From NCBI RefSeq assembly GCF_042665525.1, contig NZ_JBHTCQ010000001.1, forward strand, positions 1,116,001 to 1,180,000: a DNA stretch of 64,000 nt, written 5' to 3'. The notes beneath the pieces were generated by a model. The model was not told the DNA's origin. It searched no databases and saw only the letters and a list, made by a program, of their open reading frames with translations. Positions 1 to 8,396 of this stretch are shown here, piece after piece. Each line of letters starts with the position of its first letter. The first letter of the stretch is position 1. Both the position numbers and the translations under genes were made by a program. Origin of the DNA: Allobogoriella alba. Lineage in GTDB: Bacteria > Actinomycetota > Actinomycetes > Actinomycetales > Actinomycetaceae.

Positions 1-1635
1 TTCAACCACCGCGACAAGCCCAAGATGGCGCCGTTCGTCCTCGAGCGCGTCGGCATCGACCTCGACGCGCCCGGCAGCCCGCCGCCGCGGTTCGAGGACG
101 TCGACGTCCCCGCGTCGCGGCTGGGTGAGGACCTCGCCGCCACCCTCGGCTCCGCCGTCGGGGAGGACCACGTGTCCACCGACGACCTCGAGCGCGTCGT
201 ACACACCTACGGCAAGGGCCTGGTGGACCTGGTCCGCGTGCGCGCCGGCATGCTTCCCCGCGTGCCCGACGTCGTCGTCTACCCCGGCGACGAGGACGAG
301 GTCCGGGCGGTCCTCGACGCGGTCGTGGCCGCGGACGCCGTGCTCATCCCGTTCGGCGGGGGCTCGAACATCGCCGGGTCGCTCACCCCGCCCCCCGAGG
401 AGGAGCGCGTCGTCGTCTCCCTGGACCTCGGCCGGCTGAACCGCGTCCTGGAGATCGACGAGGCGGCCGGGCTGGCCCGGATCCAGGCGGGTGTCCAGGG
501 GCCTGACATGGAGGAGCAGCTGCAGGCCCGTGGCTGGACGATGGGGCACCAGCCGGACAGCTTCCGCCACTCCACCCTCGGCGGCTGGATCGCCACGCGT
601 TCCTCCGGCATGCAGTCGGACAAGTACGGCGACATCGCCGACATCACCCGCGGCCTGCGCATGGTCCAGCCGGGCAAGGTCGTCGTGCTGCGGCCGCTGC
701 CGTCCACCTCCTCGGGGCCCAGCGTCCGGGAGATGATCCTCGGCTCCGAAGGACGCCTCGGGGTCATCACGGAAGCCTGGGTGCAGGTGCACCGGGTCCC
801 GGAGAACCGCGACATCATCGCCTACCTGTACCCCTCCTGGGCGGCCGCCCTGGCCGCCATGCAGGAGATCTCCACCTCGGACGCAGCCCCGACGGTCACG
901 CGCGTCTCGGACGCGAACGAGACGGCGTTCTCCTTCTCCACGCAGAAGGAGTCCCAGGGCGTCTCGCGGAAGGTCCAGACCGTCCTGTTCGACGTGCTCG
1001 AGCGGCGCGGCTGGGACCTGGACGCCGTCTGCCTGTCCTACGTGGGCTACGAGGGCGGTGCCGGGAAGGTCAAGGCCGAGAAGGCGATCGTCGGGAAGAT
1101 CGTGCGCAAGCACGGCGGCATCAAGCTCGGCCGGGGGCCCGGCGCGCTGTACGACCAGAAGAAGTTCGACACCCCCTACATCCGCGACTTCCTGCTGGAC
1201 ATCGGCGGGCTGGCGGACGTCTCCGAGACGGCGACGCCGTGGTCGAAGCTGCTGGACATCTACAACGGCACCGTCCGGGCGGCCCACGAGGCGTTCGACG
1301 GGATCGGGGTGCGCGGCTTCATCATGTGCCACCTCTCGCACAGCTACCACTCCGGCGCGTGCCTGTACTTCACGTTCGCCTTCGCCCCGGGTGTGCAGGA
1401 CCCCGAGCAGCAGATCGAGCGCTACTGGGTGGTCAAGCGGGCGATCCAGCAGACGTTCGTGGACATGGACGGGACGATCTCCCACCACCACGGCGTGGGC
1501 ACGGACCACGCGCACTGGCTCGAGCAGGACATCTCTTCCGCCGGCACCGACATCATGGTCTCCCTGCTGCACGGCGTTGACCCGGGCCGCAACCTCAACC
1601 CGGGGAAGGTCCTGCCGGCGAACCGGGAGCGGTGA
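1..1635 (+). CDS. FAD-binding oxidase, alkylglycerone-phosphate synthase family (5' end outside window)
   Basis: A flavoprotein of the VAO/PCMH superfamily, closest in layout to alkyldihydroxyacetonephosphate synthase, which swaps an acyl for an alkyl chain in ether-lipid synthesis. The reading frame is open from base 1 (FNHRDKPK before the first ATG at 25), and that text matches the conserved N-terminus of the family, so the gene starts upstream of the window. Visible are the FAD-binding segment around residues 75-215 (PRVPDVVVYPGDEDEV, then IPFGGGSNIAGS) and the C-terminal His-rich catalytic motif ISHHHGVGTDHAHW. Actinobacterial members are often annotated only as FAD-linked oxidases, so the ether-lipid role is inferred. 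Its last 41 bp overlap the convergent histidine kinase gene. Confidence 0.8.
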   Translation, partial: FNHRDKPKMAPFVLERVGIDLDAPGSPPPRFEDVDVPASRLGEDLAATLGSAVGEDHVSTDDLERVVHTYGKGLVDLVRVRAGMLPRVPDVVVYPGDEDEVRAVLDAVVAADAVLIPFGGGSNIAGSLTPPPEEERVVVSLDLGRLNRVLEIDEAAGLARIQAGVQGPDMEEQLQARGWTMGHQPDSFRHSTLGGWIATRSSGMQSDKYGDIADITRGLRMVQPGKVVVLRPLPSTSSGPSVREMILGSEGRLGVITEAWVQVHRVPENRDIIAYLYPSWAAALAAMQEISTSDAAPTVTRVSDANETAFSFSTQKESQGVSRKVQTVLFDVLERRGWDLDAVCLSYVGYEGGAGKVKAEKAIVGKIVRKHGGIKLGRGPGALYDQKKFDTPYIRDFLLDIGGLADVSETATPWSKLLDIYNGTVRAAHEAFDGIGVRGFIMCHLSHSYHSGACLYFTFAFAPGVQDPEQQIERYWVVKRAIQQTFVDMDGTISHHHGVGTDHAHWLEQDISSAGTDIMVSLLHGVDPGRNLNPGKVLPANRER

Positions 1636-3130
1636 GCGGGCCGGAGACGGGCAGTGCCACCTGGACGGTCGCTCCGCCACCCGGTGTCTGCGTGACGCGC
1701 ACGGCGCCGCCGTGCGCGCCGACGACGCTGGCCACGATGGCCAGGCCGAGGCCCGAGCCGCCCGAGACGCGGGCGCGGGAGGGGTCGGACCGGTAGAACC
1801 GCTCGAACACCCGGGCAGCGTCCCCCTCCGGGATCCCGGGGCCGTGGTCGCGTACCTCCAGCTGCGCCCACCCCGGGTCGATCATCCCGACGGCGAGCTC
1901 CAGCGGGCTGCCCGCCGGGGTGTGCCGCAGCACGTTCCCGGCGAGGTTCGCCACGATCTGCCGGACGCGGTCAGCGTCGGCCCGCACGACGACCGGCGTC
2001 CCGCTGTCGGGCCCGGCGCCGTCGAGGGTGACCACGGAGACGGCGCGATCGGGCGCCTGCGCGCGGGTGTCGGACGCCGCGTCCTCGGCGACGGTGCGCA
2101 GGTCGACGTCGGTGAGGTTCAGGGGTCTGCCCTCGTCCAGCCGGGCGAGCTGCAGCAGGTCCTCCACGAGGTTCCCCATCCGGGTGGCCTCCGCCTCGAC
2201 GCGACCCAGGGCGCGGGGGACGTCGTCGGGCGGCACGCCGCCCATCCGGTACAGCTCGCCGTACCCGCGGATGGTCGACAGCGGCGTGCGCAGCTCGTGC
2301 GAGGCGTCCGAGACGAACCGGCGCATCCGTTCCTCGGAGGCGGCACGCGCGTCGAAGGACCGTTCGATCTGGGACAGCATCGTGTTGAGGGACCCTGCCA
2401 GGGAGCCCACCTCGGTCGACGGCGGGAGCGCGGGCACGCGCCGGGAGAGGTCGCCCGCCGCGATCGCGCCCGCCGTCGCCTCGATCTCGCGCAGCGGCCG
2501 CAGCGAGCGGCGCACCGCGCCCCAGGCCAGCAGCGCCCCGACGCCGACGATCACCACGGCGGACAGCAGCACCAGCCGCGTGGTCGCCTTCATGGTCTGC
2601 TCGACCCCGCTGAGGGGCAGCGCCACCGTCACGCCGCCCACCACGGGACCGCCGCGGACCTCGTTGAGAGGGAGGGTGACCGCGCGCCAGGCGGTGGGGC
2701 CGTCACCGGGCACGGTCTCCGGCCCGATCGGGCCGGTCGAGGCGAGCTGGTCGACGTCGACGTCCCCGACGACCGGCCGACCGGCCCGGGCGGCGGTCAC
2801 GTCGCTGACGATCTCGTGCGCCGCCACGCCTTCGACCTGCACCCGGACGTAGTACTGCGACGGCAGCACGCTCGCGCCCGGTCGGCTGTCGGTCAGCTGG
2901 TCCACGGTGCGCTGGCCGAGCTCCTGGGCGGAGGCGGCGAGCTGGTCGTCGACCTGACGCACCAGGTTGGCCCGGAGCAGGGTCGTCGTGGCGGTCCCGG
3001 CGGCAGCGACGCCCACCAGCAGCAGCACCGTGATGATCGCGACGAGCCGGACGCTCAGCGGGACGGTGCGCCAGCGCGCGTGCAGGCGCGCGAGCGGGCC
3101 GGGCCGCCGCTCCGCCGTCGGGCTGGTCAT
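1595..3130 (-). CDS. Sensor histidine kinase of an OmpR-type two-component system
   Basis: Membrane sensor kinase of 511 aa that would autophosphorylate on His and pass phosphate to the response regulator encoded just upstream. It has a first membrane segment near residues 26-46, an extracytoplasmic sensor region, a second membrane segment near 170-190, a HAMP domain, the phosphoacceptor H-box (DASHELRTPLS), an N-box (ANLAGNVLRHT), and G-boxes VRDHGPGIPE and GGSGLGLAIV. The ATG at 3130 was chosen because it overlaps the regulator's stop as ATGA; the frame stays open upstream but without family-like sequence. The domain order resembles the MprB/TrcS/PrrB kinases of actinobacteria. The signal it senses cannot be told from sequence. 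Confidence 0.9.
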   Translation of the reverse strand: MTSPTAERRPGPLARLHARWRTVPLSVRLVAIITVLLLVGVAAAGTATTTLLRANLVRQVDDQLAASAQELGQRTVDQLTDSRPGASVLPSQYYVRVQVEGVAAHEIVSDVTAARAGRPVVGDVDVDQLASTGPIGPETVPGDGPTAWRAVTLPLNEVRGGPVVGGVTVALPLSGVEQTMKATTRLVLLSAVVIVGVGALLAWGAVRRSLRPLREIEATAGAIAAGDLSRRVPALPPSTEVGSLAGSLNTMLSQIERSFDARAASEERMRRFVSDASHELRTPLSTIRGYGELYRMGGVPPDDVPRALGRVEAEATRMGNLVEDLLQLARLDEGRPLNLTDVDLRTVAEDAASDTRAQAPDRAVSVVTLDGAGPDSGTPVVVRADADRVRQIVANLAGNVLRHTPAGSPLELAVGMIDPGWAQLEVRDHGPGIPEGDAARVFERFYRSDPSRARVSGGSGLGLAIVASVVGAHGGAVRVTQTPGGGATVQVALPVSGPLTAPGSPAGPSPG

Positions 3131-3885
3131 CGTCCGGGCGGCCGCCGCAGGACGTAACCCACGCCGCGGCGGGTGTGCACCAGCGGCACCAGCTCCTCGG
3201 CCGCGGCACCGGTCAGGCCGAGGTGCTCGGCCGAGTCGATCTTGCGGCGGAGGTAGGAGATGTAGGACTCCACGATCGCCGGCTCGCCGGTGAAGTCGTA
3301 GTCCCACACGTGGTCGAGGATCTGCGCCTTCGAGACGACCCGCTCGGCGTTGATCATGAGGTAGCGCAGGAGCTTGAACTCGGTGGGGGAGAGGTCCACG
3401 GGCTGCCCCGCGCGGCGGACCTCGTGGGCGTCCTCGTCGAGCTCGAGGTCGGCGTAGGTGAGCGTGCCGTCGTCCTCGGCGGGGGGCCTGCTGCGGCGCA
3501 GCACGGCGCGGATCCGGGCGACGACCTCCTCGAGGCTGAACGGTTTGGTGACGTAGTCGTCGCCGCCCACCGTGAGGCCCTGGACCTTGTCGTTCATGTC
3601 GTCGCGGGCGGTGAGGAAGAGCACGGGGACGTCCGCCTGGTGTGCGCGCAGCCGCCGCAGCACCGTGAAGCCGTCCATGTCCGGCAGCATGATGTCCAGG
3701 ACCACCAGGTCCGGCGGCGTCTCGGCCGCGGCCCGGAGCGCGGCGTTGCCGTCCTCGGCCGTGACCACCTCGAACCCGGCGAACTTCAGGGATGCGGAGA
3801 GCAGCTCGCGGATGGACGGTTCGTCGTCCACCACGAGCAGGCGGCCCTCCGCCGCGGTGGCAGTGGCGCGCGTGCTGGCGTTCAT
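3127..3885 (-). CDS. OmpR-family response regulator
   Basis: DNA-binding response regulator of 252 aa paired with the kinase downstream (ATGA overlap). The receiver domain is complete: acidic pocket D20-D21, phosphoacceptor D64 in VVLDIMLPDMDG, switch Thr92 in FLTARD and Lys114 in VTKPF. A C-terminal winged-helix (trans_reg_C) follows, with LSPTEFKLLRYL and SYISYLRRKI. The ATG at 3885 gives a normal N-terminus; longer in-frame extensions run into the divergent dehydrogenase gene. It resembles TrcR/MprA-like regulators. Direct repeats upstream (3915-3932) could be an autoregulatory site. Confidence 0.92.
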   Translation of the reverse strand: MNASTRATATAAEGRLLVVDDEPSIRELLSASLKFAGFEVVTAEDGNAALRAAAETPPDLVVLDIMLPDMDGFTVLRRLRAHQADVPVLFLTARDDMNDKVQGLTVGGDDYVTKPFSLEEVVARIRAVLRRSRPPAEDDGTLTYADLELDEDAHEVRRAGQPVDLSPTEFKLLRYLMINAERVVSKAQILDHVWDYDFTGEPAIVESYISYLRRKIDSAEHLGLTGAAAEELVPLVHTRRGVGYVLRRPPGR

Positions 3886-3914
3886 GCCTCCAGTGTCACG
3901 CCGCAGGCTGGAGG

Positions 3915-3932
3915 TTTCCTGGGAAGGTCCTG
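3915..3932. promoter_or_regulatory. Candidate response-regulator direct repeat
   Basis: TTTCCTG (3915-3921) and GGTCCTG (3926-3932) are half-sites 11 bp apart, about one helical turn. They lie in the 88-bp gap between the divergent response regulator and the alcohol dehydrogenase. OmpR-family regulators commonly bind such tandem repeats, so this could be an autoregulatory site. The repeat is short and may be chance. Confidence 0.3.
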
Positions 3933-3973
3933 ACGTCCGCTCGGGTCCGGACCACTGGATAGGGTCGTGCCTC

Positions 3974-4981
3974 ATGCGTGCTGCTTCGCTGAGGGCGCCC
4001 GGCGTCGTCGAGGTCGACGACGCCCCCGAGCCCGCCGCCACCGCACCGGGTGAGGTCGTGGTGCGGATGCACCGCACGTCCATCTGCGGCTCGGACGTGC
4101 ACGTGATCCTGCACGGGTTCCACGAGGACGGCTGCCTCGGCATGCCGGGCTATCCCGGCCACGAGGGCCTCGGCACTGTGGTGGAGTCCCGCTCGTCCTC
4201 CGTGCGGGAGGGCGAGCTGGTGCTCACCGTGCCCCGACCTGCCGAGGGCCGCTGCTTCGCCCAGTACCAGCTGGTCGCCGACACCCAGGTGGTCCCGGTG
4301 CCCGCCGGGGACGCGGAGGAGCGGCTGCTCATGGCGCAGCAGTACGGCACGACGCTGTACGCGATGCGCAGCTTCTGGCCCGACGGCGGAACGCTGCGTG
4401 AGCCGGGCACGGTGGCGATCGCCGGTGCGGGCTCAGCCGGCCTGTTCTTCGTCCAGCTGGCCCGCCGCGCCGGCTTCGAGCACATCCTCGTCTCCGACCT
4501 CGACCCACGCCGCCTCGAGGTGGCGGAGCGGCTCGGTGCGGCGACCACGGTGCACGCACCGTCCGGGTCGCTGACGGACGCCGTCATGGACGTCACCCGT
4601 GGTGAGGGCGCGGACCTCGTCATCGAAGCGGCCGGCTACGACCTCACCCGCGCCCAGGCGGTCGCCGCGGTGGCGACGCGTGGCACGATCGGCCTCTTCG
4701 GGTTTCCCGAACGACGCGGTGACGCACCCTTCCCGATGTACGCGGCGTTCCGCAAGGTCGCGCGGATCCAGTGGGCCGGCAGCACCCAGTCCGAGCCCGG
4801 CCTCGTCGCGTTCCGTGACGCGGTGCGGCACATCCACGACGGCGAGATCGACGTCGAGCACTGCCTGGGCGACCTGCGCGGGCTCGACGACCTCCCGGAG
4901 GCCGTCGAGGTGGCGTCCGAGCCCGGCCGCGGGCCGGTCAAGCTCGTCATCGACCCGTGGAACGGGGCCGGGCCGTCATAG
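3974..4981 (+). CDS. Medium-chain (zinc-type) alcohol dehydrogenase-like oxidoreductase
   Basis: A 335-aa MDR-superfamily dehydrogenase that would oxidise an alcohol or polyol with NAD(P). It shows the catalytic-zinc entry HRTSICGSDVH and GYPGHEGLGTV, then a Rossmann fold (VAIAGAGSAGLFFVQLARRAGFEHILVSDLD). The four-cysteine structural-zinc loop of classical enzymes is missing, as in some threonine/sorbitol-dehydrogenase-like relatives. A TAGGGT box at 3960-3965 lies 8 bp before the ATG, so the mRNA may be leaderless or nearly so. The 3' end overlaps the convergent flavoprotein by 6 bp. The substrate is unknown. Confidence 0.85.
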   Translation: MRAASLRAPGVVEVDDAPEPAATAPGEVVVRMHRTSICGSDVHVILHGFHEDGCLGMPGYPGHEGLGTVVESRSSSVREGELVLTVPRPAEGRCFAQYQLVADTQVVPVPAGDAEERLLMAQQYGTTLYAMRSFWPDGGTLREPGTVAIAGAGSAGLFFVQLARRAGFEHILVSDLDPRRLEVAERLGAATTVHAPSGSLTDAVMDVTRGEGADLVIEAAGYDLTRAQAVAAVATRGTIGLFGFPERRGDAPFPMYAAFRKVARIQWAGSTQSEPGLVAFRDAVRHIHDGEIDVEHCLGDLRGLDDLPEAVEVASEPGRGPVKLVIDPWNGAGPS

Positions 4982-5965
4982 CGAGACCGTGGCCGCCACT
5001 GCGCCGCCAGGCGCCGTCGTCGCCCGGACCGCCGCCGCGGTCTCCTCGGCCACCAGGTCCGCGTTGATGACGGCGCCGGCCATCGCACCGGCCGCGGCGG
5101 ACGCGCCGACCTGCGCGGAGAGGTCCGTGACGTTGCCGGCCACCCACACCCCGGGCACCTCCGTGCGGCCCGTGGGGTCGGCCGGGACGTGCACCCCGAC
5201 GCCGGACGGGTGGGGCACCGGCGCGAGCCCGAGCTGGTCCAGGAACTCGGCGCGCGCCACCATCCCGGTCCCGACCGCGACGACCTCACGCGGGACCACT
5301 GTCCCGTCGGCGAGCCGTACCCCCGTGATGCGGTCCCCGGTGACCTCGAGCGACTCGACCGCCCCGTCGACGACCCGGATCCCACGAGCCGCCAGCTCCT
5401 CGGCCTGGTGGTCCTCCAGCTGCGGAGACAGGTGGCGGAAGTACACGACGTCGTCGCTCAACTGGCGGAAGAGCTGTGCGGCGTGCAGCGACATCGGCCC
5501 GGTGGCGAGCACTCCGATCGGGCGGTCGCGCACCTCCCAGCCGTGGCAGTACGGGCAGTGCACGACGTCGCGACCCCACCGCTCCCGCAGCCCGTCGATG
5601 GCCGGCAGGTCGTCGACCAGCCCGGTCGTGACGAGCAGCCGCCGGGCGTGGACGGTCCGCAGGCCGGCGACGGTGACCGCGAAGCCGTCGACCTCGCGGG
5701 TCACGGCCGTAACGGTGCCGGTGAGCACGTGTCCGCCGTAGCGGCGCACCTCGGCCCGACCGGTGGCGAGCAGCTCGGCCGGCGGGACGCCGTCGTGGCC
5801 GAGCATGCCGTGCACTGCCGCGGCCGAGGCATTGCGCGGCTCTCCCGCGTCGATCACCACCACGGCCCGGCGGCTCCGCGCCAGCATCAGCGCCCCGTTC
5901 AGGCCGGCGGCACCACCACCGACCACCACCACGTCATACCTGTCCTGCAGCGCGTCGTTCGTCAT
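4976..5965 (-). CDS. Thioredoxin-reductase-like FAD/NAD(P) oxidoreductase
   Basis: A 329-aa flavoprotein with an N-terminal FAD-binding Rossmann motif (VVVVGGGAAGLNGALMLARS), a redox-active CPYC pair in HCPYCHGWEVRD, and an NAD(P)-binding region. Size and layout match low-molecular-weight thioredoxin reductase relatives. No thioredoxin gene is adjacent, so the electron acceptor is unknown. An SD GGAGGTG precedes the ATG. The divergent XRE-cupin gene is 81 bp away with inverted repeats between them, so it may repress this gene. Confidence 0.87.
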   Translation of the reverse strand: MTNDALQDRYDVVVVGGGAAGLNGALMLARSRRAVVVIDAGEPRNASAAAVHGMLGHDGVPPAELLATGRAEVRRYGGHVLTGTVTAVTREVDGFAVTVAGLRTVHARRLLVTTGLVDDLPAIDGLRERWGRDVVHCPYCHGWEVRDRPIGVLATGPMSLHAAQLFRQLSDDVVYFRHLSPQLEDHQAEELAARGIRVVDGAVESLEVTGDRITGVRLADGTVVPREVVAVGTGMVARAEFLDQLGLAPVPHPSGVGVHVPADPTGRTEVPGVWVAGNVTDLSAQVGASAAAGAMAGAVINADLVAEETAAAVRATTAPGGAVAATVSL

Positions 5966-5985
5966 GTGTCTCGCACCTCCGAGAG

Positions 5986-5998
5986 GAGAATGCTTCTC
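5986..5998. promoter_or_regulatory. Inverted repeat upstream of the thioredoxin-reductase-like gene
   Basis: GAGAA-TGC-TTCTC is a perfect 5+3+5 inverted repeat 21 bp upstream of the flavoprotein ATG, just outside its SD. Its position suits an operator for that gene. Its sequence differs from the GCAA/TTGC repeats nearer the divergent regulator. Confidence 0.35.
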
Positions 5999-6011
5999 AA
6001 CAGGGCGTCAT

Positions 6012-6037
6012 CGCAAGTAGTGTTGCGGAAGTGGCAA
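6012..6037. promoter_or_regulatory. Overlapping CGCAA/TTGCG/GCAA inverted repeats, candidate XRE-cupin operator
   Basis: CGCAA at 6012-6016 pairs with TTGCG at 6023-6027 (6-bp spacer), and TTGC at 6023-6026 also pairs with GCAA at 6034-6037 (7-bp spacer). The three half-sites recur every 10-11 bp on one face of the helix. They end 9 bp before the regulator ATG at 6047, where autorepression would be expected. Confidence 0.45.
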
Positions 6038-6046
6038 ACTGGTCGC

Positions 6047-6622
6047 ATGTCGGACCTGGAACAGGCACTCTCCGCCGTCGGCCCGCGGCTGCGCGCCCTG
6101 CGGCAGGATCGCGGCACGACCCTGGCGGCCCTGTCACAGGAGACGGGAATCTCCGTCAGCACGCTCTCCCGGCTGGAGTCAGGTGCCCGGCGCCCGAGCC
6201 TGGAGCTGCTCCTGCCGATCGCCCGCGCGCATCGCGTCTCCCTCGACGACCTGGTCGACGCACCACCCGTCGGCGACCCGCGAGTGGACCTGCGCCCGGT
6301 GACCCGGCACGGGGTGGTCCACGTCCCGCTCTCGCGCCGGTCCGAGGGCATCCAGGCCTACAAGCTGATCATCCCGCCGCGTCCGGGGCCCGCGGAGCCG
6401 CAGGCCCACGAGGGTTACGAGTGGTTCTACGTGCTCGACGGCCGTCTCCGGCTCGTGCTGGCCGACCGGGATCTGGTGCTCGAGCCCGGCGAGGCGGCCG
6501 AGTTCGACACCCGGGTGCCGCACTGGTTCGGTCCCGCCGACGGCGAACCCGTCGAGCTCCTCAGCCTGTTCGGCCGGCAGGGCGAGCGCGCCCATCTGCG
6601 TGCCCGCCCACGTGGACGTTAG
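6047..6622 (+). CDS. XRE-family regulator with C-terminal cupin domain
   Basis: Transcription factor of 191 aa with an N-terminal helix-turn-helix (residues about 10-65, TTLAALSQETGISVSTLSRLESG) and a C-terminal cupin barrel that could bind a small ligand (HEGYEWFYVLDGRLRLVL, then EPGEAAEFDTRVPHWFG). This is a common architecture for local metabolic regulators. It is divergent from the thioredoxin-reductase-like gene, with inverted repeats between them, so control of that gene and of itself is likely. The ATG at 6047 was chosen because it starts immediately before the HTH. Confidence 0.9.
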   Translation: MSDLEQALSAVGPRLRALRQDRGTTLAALSQETGISVSTLSRLESGARRPSLELLLPIARAHRVSLDDLVDAPPVGDPRVDLRPVTRHGVVHVPLSRRSEGIQAYKLIIPPRPGPAEPQAHEGYEWFYVLDGRLRLVLADRDLVLEPGEAAEFDTRVPHWFGPADGEPVELLSLFGRQGERAHLRARPRGR

Positions 6623-6633
6623 GCGGCCGGACG

Positions 6634-7575
6634 CTAGAACGTCAGCACCGGCCGCCCGCGCAGGCCGCCGGCCTCCAGCAGTCGGTGCGCCTCGGCGGCC
6701 TGCGCGGCCGGGAAGGTGCGTGCGACCCGCGGCGTGAGGCGGCCGTCCTCGACCAGCCCGGTCAGCTCCCGCAGCAGGTCGGCGCGGTGCACGTAGTCGC
6801 CGACCATCACCGGATGGACCGTGACGCCCCGCCCGACGTCCTCGTGCCAGCCGCGCACCGAGACGAAGCCGCCGCCGTCGCGCACGGCCGGGACCAGCTC
6901 CGCATGGAGCAGCGCGGCGTCGACGGCACCGTCCACGCCCTCCGGCACCACCGCCCGCACCCGAGCCGCGACGTCCGGACCGGCCGGGACGAAGTCGTGC
7001 GGAGCCAGGCTGCTGAGCAGCTCCCGGTCGTGCTCCCGGGCGATCGCGATCGTCCGCAGCCCGCGGAGGGCGGCGAGCTGCAGCAGGTAGCCGCCGAGCG
7101 CCCCGGCCGCGCCGCTGACCGCCAGCACGCCGCCGTCCGGCAGGTCGAGGAGGTCGAGCGCGCGCAGCGCGGTCAGGCCGTTCATCGGCACCGTCGCGGC
7201 GTGCACCAGGTCTGTCCCGGCGGGTGCCGGCGCCACCTGGTCGGCGTCGACGACGAGCTTCTCCACGTACGCTCCGCCCTCCGGGCGGAAGGGCGGGACG
7301 ACGGCGATGACGGCGTCGCCGACCGTCAGATCCGCAACGCCCCGCGTCACGTCCGCCGCCACCTCGTCCAGCACGCCGGCGGCGTCCCACCCGGGGATCA
7401 CCGGAGCGGCGTCGACCCCCGGCCGCAGACCGGCACGTGTGGCCACGTCCGACGGGTTGACGGTCGCGGCGGCAACGTGCAGCCGCACCTGCCCGGGCCC
7501 GGCGTGCGGCTCGGGGAGCTCCAGCACCTCGAGCGCCTCGGGCCCACCGAACTCTCGTACTCCGACGGCGCGCAC
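6634..7575 (-). CDS. NADPH:quinone oxidoreductase-like MDR enzyme
   Basis: A 313-aa zinc-independent MDR enzyme of the quinone-oxidoreductase type. The N-terminal GroES-like fold starts with MRAVGVREFGGPEALEVLE, and the nucleotide-binding motif is VLAVSGAAGALGGYLLQLAA. No zinc ligands are present, which is normal for this branch. Quinones, enones or other electrophiles are the usual substrates. It ends 12 bp from the convergent XRE-cupin gene and lies downstream of the carboxymuconolactone-decarboxylase-like gene on the same strand. Confidence 0.87.
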   Translation of the reverse strand: MRAVGVREFGGPEALEVLELPEPHAGPGQVRLHVAAATVNPSDVATRAGLRPGVDAAPVIPGWDAAGVLDEVAADVTRGVADLTVGDAVIAVVPPFRPEGGAYVEKLVVDADQVAPAPAGTDLVHAATVPMNGLTALRALDLLDLPDGGVLAVSGAAGALGGYLLQLAALRGLRTIAIAREHDRELLSSLAPHDFVPAGPDVAARVRAVVPEGVDGAVDAALLHAELVPAVRDGGGFVSVRGWHEDVGRGVTVHPVMVGDYVHRADLLRELTGLVEDGRLTPRVARTFPAAQAAEAHRLLEAGGLRGRPVLTF

Positions 7576-7602
7576 GCGGTGACGGTACCGCGGTGCGTGT
7601 AC

Positions 7603-8214
7603 CTAGGTCCGCGGTGCTTCCGCCACGTGGCGCCCGTGACCGGGCAGCGGCGCCGCCAGCAGCGCGTCCCGCAGCTCCGCCGGCAGGTCCGGGGGCTCGT
7701 CGACCGGCACCGCGAGGCCGTGCAACGTCCTCGCGTAGTAGTTCCGCAACGACGCGGCGAGGACGACGTCGACGATCTGCCGGTCCGTCAGGCCGGCATC
7801 GCGCAGCCGTGCGCTGTCCGAATCGGTGATCGACGCGGAGTCGCGGCTGACCTGCACGGCCAGGTCCATGGCGGCGACCTCCGCATCGCTCAACCCGGCC
7901 TCGTGGTAGTCCTGCACGATCCGGGCGAGCTGGTCGTCTCCGAACAGCGAGCGAGCCCGGCGACCGTGTGCGAGCAGGCACGACCCGGACCCGACCGCCT
8001 TGGCCACTGCGAGCGTGACCAGCTCGTACAGGCGCAGCCCCAGGCTGGGCAGGATCGCCCCGACGATCGCCTCGAACGCCCGCAGTGCCTCCGGGTTCAC
8101 CGCCATCACGCGGGTGTGGATCGGCACGTAGCCCAGGTTCTCGAGGTCCTCCGCGTAGATCGCGGCGACCTCGTCGCTCGCGTCCTCGGGGTCCGCCGTC
8201 CGGATGATCGTCAT
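7603..8214 (-). CDS. Carboxymuconolactone-decarboxylase/AhpD-like protein
   Basis: A 203-aa all-helical protein of the AhpD/CMD superfamily, whose members include alkylhydroperoxidases and gamma-carboxymuconolactone decarboxylases. The family motif is present as YELVTLAVAKAVGSGSCLLAHG, but the first cysteine of the peroxidase CxxC pair is Ser76; only Cys79 and His83 remain. A one-cysteine site argues against the classical AhpD disulfide cycle. The ATG at 8214 was preferred over an upstream in-frame start because the extension is low-complexity. Its partner on the same strand is the quinone-oxidoreductase-like gene. Confidence 0.8.
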   Translation of the reverse strand: MTIIRTADPEDASDEVAAIYAEDLENLGYVPIHTRVMAVNPEALRAFEAIVGAILPSLGLRLYELVTLAVAKAVGSGSCLLAHGRRARSLFGDDQLARIVQDYHEAGLSDAEVAAMDLAVQVSRDSASITDSDSARLRDAGLTDRQIVDVVLAASLRNYYARTLHGLAVPVDEPPDLPAELRDALLAAPLPGHGRHVAEAPRT

Positions 8215-8305
8215 GGCCGCTCCACCTCTCCGTGGCCCCCCGCGCCACCATGGTGACGCAGGCCGGGGAGGTGCGGAAGGCTTTCGGATCCCGCTGCCGC
8301 GGTCG

Positions 8306-8335
8306 CTGACGATGGCAACCGTTGACATCTATAAC
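8306..8335 (+). promoter_or_regulatory. Putative sigma-70-type promoter of the acyl-CoA ligase gene
   Basis: CTGACG at 8306-8311 and TATAAC at 8330-8335 are separated by 18 bp, upstream of the ligase ATG at 8397. TTGACA at 8322-8327 lies inside, and CGTT-n9-AACG (8320-8336) makes a small dyad over the -10. The AT-rich stretch stands out in this GC-rich gap. Confidence 0.4.
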
Positions 8336-8396
8336 GAATCGTCGTCACCATGCATCCGGCGTCGCCGTCGCGACGACCTCGACGTGGAGGACGTGG

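Noticed and set aside
1058..3157. Long open frame on the plus strand across the histidine kinase gene
   Set aside because: Arg/Ala/Gly-rich shadow of the minus-strand kinase; no family motifs, caused by high GC.
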